From assembly GCF_039542305.1 (NCBI RefSeq), contig NZ_BAABHW010000001.1:1225286-1289285 (forward strand): DNA of 64,000 bases. Direction: 5' to 3'. Below, in pieces: positions 53,592 through 60,974 of this stretch (its first letter is position 1; the number at the start of each line of letters is the position of its first letter). This DNA comes from Roseibacterium beibuensis. GTDB lineage: Bacteria; Pseudomonadota; Alphaproteobacteria; Rhodobacterales; Rhodobacteraceae. Both the position numbers and the translations under genes were made by a program. The notes beneath the pieces were generated by a model. The model worked only from the letters and a program-made list of their open reading frames with translations. It had not been told where the DNA came from and made no database searches.

Positions 53592-54953
53592 CTACGACGC
53601 GTCGCGCCTCGCAGTGGGGCCCGGGACTTCCGTTGGCAAGCTGAGCGACGCCTGGAAACCGGACGATGTTCCCGGACGCGGAGACTCCAGAACGAGCGAG
53701 CTCCCGATCCGGTCAGCAATGGCGGCGACGATGGCGAGTCCAAGCCCGCTACCGTCTGCATTCGCGTTCGCCCTTTCGAAGCGCGCCGTGAGGCGGTCGA
53801 GAGTGTCGCGTGGCAGGACCGGGCCGTCATTCGCGACGGAAAGCAGCCCGTCCGCGGTCAACGTGACGTCGACCGTCGTGTTCTCGGCTCCGTGACGGAG
53901 CGCGTTTTCCATGAGGTTGCGGCACAGGATACCGAAAGCGTCGGGGTCGATATCGGACATGACGGCTGTCCCTGGCAGCGCAAGCGCGATGCGGTCATTC
54001 GCAAAGGCGCGTCCGAGATCGTCCACCACCACACGGGCGACCGCCCTTAGGTCGGCGCTCCGGTCCGTCCGCAGCCGCCCGCCTTCGGCCCGCGCAAGCT
54101 GCATGAGGCGTTCCGACAGCCGGGTCAGGCGCTTGAGCGTCGCCTCGATTTCCGCGGCGCGCGCCCCGGTGGCGGGGTCGTGCGTCTCCGACCGAAGCCG
54201 CTGCGCCTGCGCGATGGCGCCGGCGAGCGGCGTTCTGAGCTCGTGCGCGGCGTTGGCCGCGAAGCTGCGCTCGGCCTCGAATGCCTCGCGCAGCCTGTCC
54301 AGAAGGCCGTTGAGGGTCTCGGCCAGCGGGCCGATCTCGGCTGGCAGTCCTTCGGCCGAAACCTCCGACAGGTCGCGGGCGCCGCGTGCTTCAAGCCGCG
54401 TCCGGAACCGGCGCAGCGGATCGAGGCTGAAGCGTACGGCCAGGATAATCGCTGTCAGCGCAACCGGCAGCACGATCAGCAGGGGCAGGCCCAAACCCAT
54501 CTGGATTTCGCGCGCGACGGCCGCACGGTGCGCCAGCGGCTCGGCCACGGTTATCCGGATCGTGTCCTGAAGGGCAGCGTCGCTGTATAGCCGGTGGGTG
54601 GCGGTCTGCCGAAAGCCGCGCCCGTCCCAGGGCGGGAACAGCGCGGGGTCGGCCGCATGCGACTGCAGCAGGATGCGCCCCTCGCCATCGCGGACGAGGT
54701 AGGTGAAAAACTCGTCGTGCTCGCGTATTGGAGCAAGCCGCTGCGTTATCCCCTGATCTTCCCGCCCGACGATGTCTGTGACGGCCAGCGGCAGGATCCT
54801 CTCGGCCGTCTCCCGAAGCGCGCTGTCGAAGACTTCGTCCAATTCGCCCTGGACGATCACCGCCGTCAGCGTCGCCGCCAGCAGCCACAGCACCGTCAGT
54901 GCAAGGCCAAGCGACAGGCCGAGCCGGCCCTGCAGGCTGGCTGGCCACCTCAT
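53592..54953 (-). CDS. Sensor histidine kinase (QseC/TctE-like) of the PepSY electron-transfer locus
   Basis: About 453 residues. Helix one is LGLSLGLALTVLWLLAATLTAVIV. A periplasmic domain of about 110 residues follows (EHDEFFTYLVRDGEGRILLQ), then helix two (LGLPLLIVLPVALTAIILAV), a HAMP linker, the His box FAANAAHELRTPLAGAI and an ATPase domain (LMENALRHGAENTTV, DGSGLGLAIVAAIADRI). The sensed signal is unknown; in QseBC-like systems near PepSY genes it is thought to relate to redox or metal stress. Its start overlaps the regulator stop by 4 nt. Confidence 0.9.
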   Translation of the reverse strand: MRWPASLQGRLGLSLGLALTVLWLLAATLTAVIVQGELDEVFDSALRETAERILPLAVTDIVGREDQGITQRLAPIREHDEFFTYLVRDGEGRILLQSHAADPALFPPWDGRGFRQTATHRLYSDAALQDTIRITVAEPLAHRAAVAREIQMGLGLPLLIVLPVALTAIILAVRFSLDPLRRFRTRLEARGARDLSEVSAEGLPAEIGPLAETLNGLLDRLREAFEAERSFAANAAHELRTPLAGAIAQAQRLRSETHDPATGARAAEIEATLKRLTRLSERLMQLARAEGGRLRTDRSADLRAVARVVVDDLGRAFANDRIALALPGTAVMSDIDPDAFGILCRNLMENALRHGAENTTVDVTLTADGLLSVANDGPVLPRDTLDRLTARFERANANADGSGLGLAIVAAIADRIGSSLVLESPRPGTSSGFQASLSLPTEVPGPTARRDAS

Positions 54954-55609
54954 GGCTTGCCCAAGCGGTAGCCCATCCCGCGCTCTGTCTCGATCACCGA
55001 GGGCCCGAGCTTCTTGCGCAGGCGGCTCACATGGACCTCGATGGTGTTGCTCTCCACCTCGGCGTCGAAAGCGTAGAGCTTCTCCTCCAGCTGTGCCTTG
55101 GACAGCAACTGACCAGGGCGTGCCAAGAAGGCTTCGAACAACGCCCATTCCCTTGCGGTCAGGTGCACCGGCTTGCCGTCGCGATAAACGCTGCGGGCGG
55201 TGAGATCGATTTCCAGCGGTCCGTGGGTGACGATGGGGTTCGGGTTGCCGCTGTAGCGCCGAGCGACAGATCCGATCCGCGCCGATAACTCGGCAAGATC
55301 GAAGGGTTTGACGAGATAATCGTCGGCACCCGCGTTCAGCCCCTCGATGCGGTCGGACACCTGGTCGAGCGCGGTCAGGATGATGACCGGGCTCACGTCT
55401 CCGCGCGCGCGCAGTCCCTTGAGGAAGGCGATCCCGCGACCGTCCGGCAGCATCAGGTCGAGCAGGATAAGGTCGTAGGAGGTGGATTTCGCAGCGTCGC
55501 CGGCCGCATCGAGGCGCATGACCCAATCCACGGACTGCCCGTCGGCCGCGATCTGGTCGCGTACAGCGGCCCCAAGAACCGTGTCGTCCTCGATCAGCAG
55601 GATGCGCAT
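54950..55609 (-). CDS. OmpR-family response regulator (QseB/PmrA-like)
   Basis: About 219 residues. The receiver has the acidic pair in ILLIEDDTVLGAAV, the phospho-Asp in DLILLDLMLPDGRG, Thr in IILTAL and Lys in YLVKPFDL. The DNA-binding domain has HLTAREWALFEAFL and IEVHVSRLRKKLG. Upstream of it and of the divergent PepSY gene lies a four-half-site element (55654-55702) of OmpR-type geometry, and a copy precedes the second PepSY gene. I infer that this protein controls both operons and its own. Confidence 0.9.
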   Translation of the reverse strand: MRILLIEDDTVLGAAVRDQIAADGQSVDWVMRLDAAGDAAKSTSYDLILLDLMLPDGRGIAFLKGLRARGDVSPVIILTALDQVSDRIEGLNAGADDYLVKPFDLAELSARIGSVARRYSGNPNPIVTHGPLEIDLTARSVYRDGKPVHLTAREWALFEAFLARPGQLLSKAQLEEKLYAFDAEVESNTIEVHVSRLRKKLGPSVIETERGMGYRLGKP

Positions 55610-55653
55610 GTTCGTCCCTGTCCTCTTCCGATGACCCTCCATGATCCGTGCGG

Positions 55654-55702
55654 CTGACACGAAGCTGAAGCGGGTGGTTGCGTCCCTTCAGGCTGCCGTC
55701 AG
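55654..55702. promoter_or_regulatory. Four-half-site element, copy 1 (between regulator and first PepSY gene)
   Basis: CTGACA at 55654 and CTGAAG at 55665 form a direct pair 11 bp apart. After 15 bp, CTTCAG at 55686 and GTCAG at 55698 form the same pair on the other strand. Direct repeats at 11-bp period are the normal binding pattern of OmpR-family dimers. Its end lies 52 bp before the PepSY ATG and its start 45 bp from the regulator ATG. Confidence 0.7.
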
Positions 55703-55753
55703 CTTCGCCGTGCAAGAATGGCGTCAAGATGGCCGCAGCGAGGAGTTTGGCCC

Positions 55754-56053
55754 ATGAAGAAGACATTGACAATTCTCGGCTTTCTCGCGGTCTTTCCGGC
55801 CGGTGCCGCGCTGGCCGATGACGACTGCTTCGTGCCGATGGCCGACTGGCAGCCGCGCGACGCCGTCGCCCGGCTGGCCGAGGAGAACGGCTGGACGGTA
55901 CGCCGGATCAAGATCGACGACGGCTGCTACGAGATCGACGGTCGGGACGCCGAGGGGCACCGGATCGAGGTGACCGTGCATCCGGCGACGCTGCAGGTGA
56001 TCGAGTTCGAATACGAGGACGACGACGATCATGAAGGAGACGACGATGACTGA
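55754..56053 (+). CDS. PepSY-type periplasmic protein 1
   Basis: About 99 residues. A Sec signal (MKKTLTILGFLAVFPAGAALA) precedes a PepSY-like core (MADWQPRDAVARLAEENGW, IDDGCYEIDGRDAEGH). Two Cys, one near the mature N-terminus (DDDCFV) and one in DGCYEI, could form a disulfide. An acidic tail (EYEDDDDHEGDDDD) follows. A strong AGGAG ribosome site precedes the ATG. It is paralogous to the protein at 56906 and is probably a periplasmic partner of the reductase. The cytochrome gene overlaps it by 8 nt. Confidence 0.82.
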   Translation: MKKTLTILGFLAVFPAGAALADDDCFVPMADWQPRDAVARLAEENGWTVRRIKIDDGCYEIDGRDAEGHRIEVTVHPATLQVIEFEYEDDDDHEGDDDD

Positions 56054-56717
56054 CGCACCCACGCATGATGCGCCGAAAACGAACGTTGGTCCGACTGGCA
56101 AGGTCCGGGTCTGGGACCCGCTTGTCCGCGTGTTCCACTGGGGCCTTGTCGCGGCCTTCGCGATCGCATGGCTGACGGCGGACGAGCTGCAACCCGTCCA
56201 CGAGATCGCAGGCTACACGGTCGCCGGGCTGGTGGCCTTTCGGCTGGCCTGGGGCCTCGTCGGCAGCCGTTACGCACGCTTCGCCCAGTTTCTGAAGGGC
56301 CCGGGCGAGACGCTTGGCTATCTCGGGGACATTGCCCGCGGACGCGAGCGACGCCACCTCGGCCATAATCCCGCGGGGGCCGCGATGATCGTGGCGCTGC
56401 TGGTCACGCTCTCGGGCACGGCCTTTACCGGCTGGCTGATGGAGGACGACGCCCGTCTGGCGATGCTTCCGTCGATGCCGGCCATCGTGTCGCCCGCATG
56501 GGCCGATGACGACGGCGACGAGTGGGAACATGGCGCGCGGGGCGAGGCCGAGGGATCGCTGAAGGAGGTCCACGAAACACTCGCCAACCTGATGCTGCTG
56601 CTGGCCGCGCTGCATGTGGGCGGTGTCGTGCTGGCCTCGTTCCGCCACCATGAGAACCTCGCGCGGGCCATGGTGACGGGCGATAAACGCGAACCCGGTC
56701 CGGGCGACATCACCTGA
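56046..56717 (+). CDS. Cytochrome b561-type membrane protein
   Basis: About 223 residues with four or so helices. Histidines fitting b-haem ligation occur in VRVFHWGLVAAFAIAW, ELQPVHEIAGYTVAG, and LLAALHVGGVVLASFRHHENL. A charged stretch with Asp/Glu repeats (DDDGDEWEHGA) sits before the last helix, probably in the periplasm. Such proteins carry electrons from the quinone pool to periplasmic acceptors. The ATG at 56046 has AAGGAG at ideal distance; a second ATG at 56031 is possible. A terminator follows. Confidence 0.83.
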   Translation: MTDAPTHDAPKTNVGPTGKVRVWDPLVRVFHWGLVAAFAIAWLTADELQPVHEIAGYTVAGLVAFRLAWGLVGSRYARFAQFLKGPGETLGYLGDIARGRERRHLGHNPAGAAMIVALLVTLSGTAFTGWLMEDDARLAMLPSMPAIVSPAWADDDGDEWEHGARGEAEGSLKEVHETLANLMLLLAALHVGGVVLASFRHHENLARAMVTGDKREPGPGDIT

Positions 56718-56759
56718 CCGCAGCCACAGCCAAGGCCGACTGTCCCTTCGGTCGCACCT

Positions 56760-56789
56760 GGCCTCGCCCCTACGGGCGGGGCCTTTTTT
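56760..56789 (+). terminator. Terminator after the first PepSY-cytochrome operon
   Basis: A 10-bp stem including one wobble pair (GGCCTCGCCC at 56760-56769 with GGGCGGGGCC at 56774-56783), loop CTAC, then six T residues at 56784-56789. It separates the first two genes from the second operon. Confidence 0.9.
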
Positions 56790-56811
56790 CATGCCGGTGA
56801 CGTTCATCTTC

Positions 56812-56860
56812 CTGACAGCAAGCTGAAGCGGGAATGGCGGGCACGTCAGGATACCCTCAG
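56812..56860. promoter_or_regulatory. Four-half-site element, copy 2 (before the second PepSY gene)
   Basis: CTGACA at 56812 and CTGAAG at 56823, then after 15 bp TCAG at 56846 and TCAG at 56857 on the opposite strand. Spacing (11 bp, 15 bp, 11 bp) is identical to copy 1, and 19 of the first 21 bases agree with it. It lies 45 bp before the second PepSY ATG. Confidence 0.7.
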
Positions 56861-56905
56861 GTCGGGTCCCCAGGTTGTCTTCAGCAGACAAAAGGAGACC
56901 CTGCC

Positions 56906-57286
56906 ATGAAGAAGACCCTGACCGCCTTCGCCCTGATCGCCCTGTTGCCCGTGGGCGCCGCGCTGGCCGACGACGATGAGTGCCATGCGCCCCGTGACCA
57001 GTGGCAACCGCGCGAGGCCGCGATGCAGCTGGCCGAGCAGAACGGCTGGACCGTGCGCAGCTTCGAGATCGACGACGGCTGCTACGAGATCGAGGGCCGG
57101 GACCAGGATGGCCGGGAGATCGAGGTGAAGTTCGATCCGGCGACTCTGCAAATTGTCGAGATGGAGTACGAGGATGACGACGATGACAGCCGCGGCGCCG
57201 GCAACCCTGCACCTGCCGGAACGGTTGCCCCGCCGCAGAACGGCCTCTTCGGGACCGGCGCCCCTCCGCAGGCCCAGGTGAACTGA
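56906..57286 (+). CDS. PepSY-type periplasmic protein 2
   Basis: About 126 residues. It is a paralogue of the protein at 55754: same signal (MKKTLTAFALIALLPVGAALA), same DDDECHAPRDQWQPREAAMQ start and DDGCYEIEGRDQDGREIEV core with the two Cys kept. It has an extra Pro/Gly tail (APAGTVAPPQNG). The ribosome site AAGGAGA precedes the ATG. It starts the second operon (PepSY2, DUF2271, reductase, ApbE). Two copies could act at different steps or partners; that is inference. Confidence 0.82.
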   Translation: MKKTLTAFALIALLPVGAALADDDECHAPRDQWQPREAAMQLAEQNGWTVRSFEIDDGCYEIEGRDQDGREIEVKFDPATLQIVEMEYEDDDDDSRGAGNPAPAGTVAPPQNGLFGTGAPPQAQVN

Positions 57287-57323
57287 ACCGCTCCGAAGCC
57301 CCTTCCGAACAAGGATCAACACG

Positions 57324-57794
57324 ATGAAATCGCTTCTCGCAACACTCGCGCTGACCACGGCGCTGTCGGTTCCCGGCCTCGCCATGGCAAGGCCGGTGAC
57401 GCTCACTACGACCCTCAACAATTACGGCGGCGACGGCGCCTATCTCGCGCTCTACGTCACCGACGCCTCGGGCGCCTATGTCGGCAGCCTGTGGATGGCC
57501 GGCGACAAGTCCAAGTACTATGAGCATCTGAGCGACTGGTACCGCGCCACCGGTGGCGACACCGCACAGGTCAACGGCATCACCGGGGCCAGCGTCGGCG
57601 CGGGCCGCACGCTGGAAATCACGCTCGATCTGGCCGACGCGCTGTTCGATGCGGGCTACACACTGCACATCGATGCGGCGGTCGAGGACATGCGCGACAG
57701 CCCGAACGAGGTAGCCGTCCCGCTCACGACCGATGGCGCGGGCACGCCGGTGAGCGGCCGCCGCTACATCGCCAGCTTCGCCTACGACATGTGA
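57324..57794 (+). CDS. DUF2271 periplasmic protein, candidate flavinylated carrier
   Basis: About 156 residues with a Sec signal (KSLLATLALTTALSVPGLAMA). The mature domain is the DUF2271 beta type (LALYVTDASGAYVGSLWMAG, YYEHLSDWYRATGG, RRYIASFAYDM). Residues 84-90 read NGITGAS, which matches the S/T-G-A-S/T pattern that ApbE flavinylates in NqrC-like FMN-binding proteins, Thr or Ser being the attachment residue. DUF2271 is reported near apbE genes, as I recall, but flavinylation here is inference. It is followed immediately by the reductase gene. Confidence 0.85.
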   Translation: MKSLLATLALTTALSVPGLAMARPVTLTTTLNNYGGDGAYLALYVTDASGAYVGSLWMAGDKSKYYEHLSDWYRATGGDTAQVNGITGASVGAGRTLEITLDLADALFDAGYTLHIDAAVEDMRDSPNEVAVPLTTDGAGTPVSGRRYIASFAYDM

Positions 57795-57805
57795 GGATCG
57801 TGGCC

Positions 57806-60013
57806 ATGATCCGTGCACTCCATCGCTGGCCGGGTCTTCTGGCCCTCGCGCTCGTCACGATCCTCGCGCTGAGTGGCGCGGCGCTGTCGGTCTTCCCTGC
57901 GGCCGAAAGGCTTGCCGCCCCGCAGGCGGAGACCCGGCTCACGGTCGCCGCCCTCGCGGACCGCATCCAGGCGGTCTATCCGGGCGTCGAGCAGATCCGC
58001 CGATCGCCCTCGGGCCGGATCACCGCCTACTGGTTCGATCAGGGCGTGCCGGGTGCCGCCGTGATCGACCCGGCGACGGGTCAGGGCGTGGCCTCGGCCG
58101 ACCCGAACCAGGTCGAGCGCTGGCTCACCAACCTGCACCGCTCGCTGTTCCTCGGGGATGGCGGGCGCATCGCAATGGCAGCAGGGGCTGCCGCGATGCT
58201 GATACTCTCGCTCTCCGGTGCGGTGCTGGTCGCACGGCGGGCGGGCGGTTGGCGACACTGGTTCGCGCGCCTGCGCGGACCACTTGCCGGGCGGCTGCAC
58301 GTCGAGATCGCACGGATCGCTGTCGTCGGCCTCGGCCTGTCCTGCACGACCGCACTCTGGATGACGGCCTCCACGTTCGATCTCCTGCCGGACGGGGGCG
58401 CCATCCCGGCGATGCCAGCCGAGGTCAGCGGAGCGACGGGGTTCGCACCGGACCAGATGCCCACGCTTCAGCAGACGCCCGTCGCCGAGATGCGCGAGCT
58501 GAGCTTTCCCTATCCCGGCGACGCGACGGACGTCTTCACGCTCAAGACCGACCGGGGCACCGGATATCTCGATCAGGGCGACGGCGCTCTCCTGGCCTGG
58601 GCGCACCTCACGGGATGGGAGCGCGTCTCGGAGACGATCTACATGCTGCACACCGGACAGGGCGCGGCTACGCTGGGGCTTGTCCTGGGTCTCATGGCGC
58701 TCGGCGTGCCCGCGATGGGCGCGACCGGCGCCCTGCTCTGGCTGGCTGGGCGACGTGATCGGCCTCGCATCCGGGGCAACCAGCCCGCGGCGCGCGCCGA
58801 GACGATCCTGCTCGTCGGCAGCGAGGGTGGTAGCACCTGGGGCTTTGCCGCGACGCTGCACGCCGCCCTGACGCAAGCCGGGCAGAGCGTCCATGTCGGC
58901 CCGATGTCGGGCTTCGCCCCCGAACGCTACACCAACGCCCAGCGGATCATTCTTCTCGCGGCGACCTATGGCGACGGGGCGGCGCCGGCCTCGGCGAAGG
59001 GCTTCCTCGACCGGTTGAACGCGACCGACCGCGCGCCGAACGTCCCTCTCGCGGTGCTCGGCTTCGGCGATCGAAGCTTTCCGGCCTACTGCGCCTTCGC
59101 GACGTCCGTCGCGACAGCGGCACAGGCGAAGGGCTGGCCCGAACTGCTGCCTCTCGACACCATCGACCGCCAGTCGCCGCAGGATTTCGCGCGCTGGGGG
59201 CGTGTGCTTGGAGACGCGCTCGGCATGGACCTCGATCTGGCGCATCAGCCGGTCCGGCCGCAAACGACCACCCTGACCCTCGTCTCGCGGCGCGACTACG
59301 GCGCCGAGGTGCAGGCGCCGACCGCCATCCTCCGCTTCGCGCTGCCGCGCGCCTCGCTTTGGCAACGGTTGCTCAGGGGCGGGTTCGCCCGGTTCCAGGC
59401 GGGCGACCTGATCGGCATTCTTCCCGAAGGAGGCGCCGTCCCGCGGCTCTATTCGCTCGCCTCCGGACGCAGCGACGGCTTCATCGAGATCGTGGTGAAG
59501 AAGCACCCCGGCGGCCTCTGCTCGGGTCAGCTCACGGCGCTCGAGCCGGGCGAGACGGTGGCCGCCTTCCTGCGCCCCAATCCCGGTTTCCGGCCGGGCC
59601 GGAGCCGGGCGCCGCTGATCCTGATCGGCGCGGGGACCGGCGTCGGGCCGCTTGCGGGCTTTGTGCGCGGCAACACGAACGGCAGGCCGGTTCACCTGTT
59701 CTTCGGCATGCGCCATCCCGACAGCGATTTCTTCTATGGCGAGGAATTCCGCGGATGGCTGGACGAAGGGCGTGTAACCCGGCTGGTCACTGCCGTCTCG
59801 CGCGGGGCGCGTCCCCATTACGTCCAGGACGCGCTGCGGGGCGAGGCCACTCAGGTCGCGGAGCTCATCCGAAACGGCGCGCGCGTGATGGTTTGCGGCG
59901 GACGGGACATGGCCGCCGGCGTGGCCGAGGCGCTGACCGAGATCCTCGCACCGGCCGGGCTGACGCCGGCAGTTCTGAAGGCGGAGGGACGATATGTCGA
60001 AGATGTCTACTGA
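57806..60013 (+). CDS. PepSY-flavodoxin-FNR fusion oxidoreductase
   Basis: About 735 residues. The N-terminal part is a PepSY-type membrane unit: first helix GLLALALVTILALSGAALSV, two or three more helices around residues 120-200 and one at about 290. Next comes a flavodoxin-like FMN domain (ILLVGSEGGSTWGFAATLH, AATYGDGAAPASAKGF, LGFGDRSFPAYC). The ferredoxin-NADP reductase-like end has RLYSLASGRSDG, GGLCSGQL, IGAGTGVGPLAG and VMVCGGRDMAAGV. It should take electrons from NAD(P)H through FAD and FMN across the membrane. The GTG at 57791 is also possible; I prefer ATG 57806 with GAGG ahead. Confidence 0.88.
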   Translation: MIRALHRWPGLLALALVTILALSGAALSVFPAAERLAAPQAETRLTVAALADRIQAVYPGVEQIRRSPSGRITAYWFDQGVPGAAVIDPATGQGVASADPNQVERWLTNLHRSLFLGDGGRIAMAAGAAAMLILSLSGAVLVARRAGGWRHWFARLRGPLAGRLHVEIARIAVVGLGLSCTTALWMTASTFDLLPDGGAIPAMPAEVSGATGFAPDQMPTLQQTPVAEMRELSFPYPGDATDVFTLKTDRGTGYLDQGDGALLAWAHLTGWERVSETIYMLHTGQGAATLGLVLGLMALGVPAMGATGALLWLAGRRDRPRIRGNQPAARAETILLVGSEGGSTWGFAATLHAALTQAGQSVHVGPMSGFAPERYTNAQRIILLAATYGDGAAPASAKGFLDRLNATDRAPNVPLAVLGFGDRSFPAYCAFATSVATAAQAKGWPELLPLDTIDRQSPQDFARWGRVLGDALGMDLDLAHQPVRPQTTTLTLVSRRDYGAEVQAPTAILRFALPRASLWQRLLRGGFARFQAGDLIGILPEGGAVPRLYSLASGRSDGFIEIVVKKHPGGLCSGQLTALEPGETVAAFLRPNPGFRPGRSRAPLILIGAGTGVGPLAGFVRGNTNGRPVHLFFGMRHPDSDFFYGEEFRGWLDEGRVTRLVTAVSRGARPHYVQDALRGEATQVAELIRNGARVMVCGGRDMAAGVAEALTEILAPAGLTPAVLKAEGRYVEDVY

Positions 60014-60974
60014 GCGCGCGCGCATCGCCCTGAACGGGCCGACCATGGGCACGCGCTGGTCGGCGCTTTTCTTCACGAAGCCCGGCTTCGACCCGGCCCC
60101 GATCCGCGCCGCGCTGCAGGCGGCCGTGGACGAAGTGGACGGACAGATGTCCACCTGGAAGCGCGACAGCGACCTGATGCGGCTCAACGCGGCGCCGGTT
60201 GGAGAATGGGTGGCGGTTCCAGCACGGCTCGCCGAGGTGCTGCACCTCGGCCTCGAGATCGGGCGCGCCTCGGGCGGAGCCTTCGATATCGGCATGGGCG
60301 ACGCGGTGACGGCCTGGGGCTTCGGGCCAGGGGTCGCCGCGCCCGATAGCATCCGTGCCGCGATGGAAACCACGCGCCGCCCGGCACATGAGGCGCTGGA
60401 GATGGACGACGCCCGCGTGCGCAAGGCCGCGCCCATCGCGCTCGACCTCAACGGCATCGCCAAAGGCTATGGCGTCGACCGGCTCGCCGAGACCCTGCGC
60501 GATCATGGGCTTCGGAATGGGCTCGTCGGGATCGATGGCGAGATGCGTGCGATGGGCCTCAGGCCGGACGGCGAGGCCTGGGCCATTGCGGTCGAGGCGC
60601 CGGAGGCAGAGCGCCGGACACCGCATTCGATTCTCGCGCTTCAGGATGCCGCTGTCGCGACCTCGGGCGACTACCGTCACTGGATCGAGGTGCAGGGGCG
60701 CCGCCTGTCGCACACGATGGACCCGAGGCGGGGCGCGCCGCTGATCGCGTCGCCGGCCTCCGTCACGGTCGTGGCCCGCACCTGTGCCGAGGCCGATGCC
60801 TGGGCGACGGCCCTTATGGTGCTTGGGCCGGACAAAGGCGCGACGCTCGCAAGACGAAGCGGGCTCGACGCCCTGTTCCTCTTGCGCGCTGATGATGCCA
60901 GCGCACGGGGCGTGGGAGTCGGACGACTATTTTCCGAAGAGCCAGCGGCAATCGCCTCAGCCGAGGGGAGATAG
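59994..60974 (+). CDS. apbE: ApbE, FAD:protein FMN transferase
   Basis: About 326 residues. Transfers FMN from FAD to a Thr/Ser of target proteins. GPTMGTRW at the start, DIGMGDAVTAWGFGPG, ALDLNGIAKGYGVDRLAE and SGDYRHWIE with SHTMDPRRGAP cover the family's binding and metal motifs. It overlaps the reductase by 20 bp and has its own GGAGGG ribosome site. There is no signal peptide or lipobox, unlike most ApbE proteins, so the site of flavinylation needs explaining. Confidence 0.92.
   Translation: MSKMSTERARIALNGPTMGTRWSALFFTKPGFDPAPIRAALQAAVDEVDGQMSTWKRDSDLMRLNAAPVGEWVAVPARLAEVLHLGLEIGRASGGAFDIGMGDAVTAWGFGPGVAAPDSIRAAMETTRRPAHEALEMDDARVRKAAPIALDLNGIAKGYGVDRLAETLRDHGLRNGLVGIDGEMRAMGLRPDGEAWAIAVEAPEAERRTPHSILALQDAAVATSGDYRHWIEVQGRRLSHTMDPRRGAPLIASPASVTVVARTCAEADAWATALMVLGPDKGATLARRSGLDALFLLRADDASARGVGVGRLFSEEPAAIASAEGR

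Noticed and set aside
57791..57805. GTG start for the PepSY-flavodoxin-FNR gene
   Set aside because: It overlaps the previous stop (GTGA), but the ATG at 57806 has GAGG at a better distance; not excluded.
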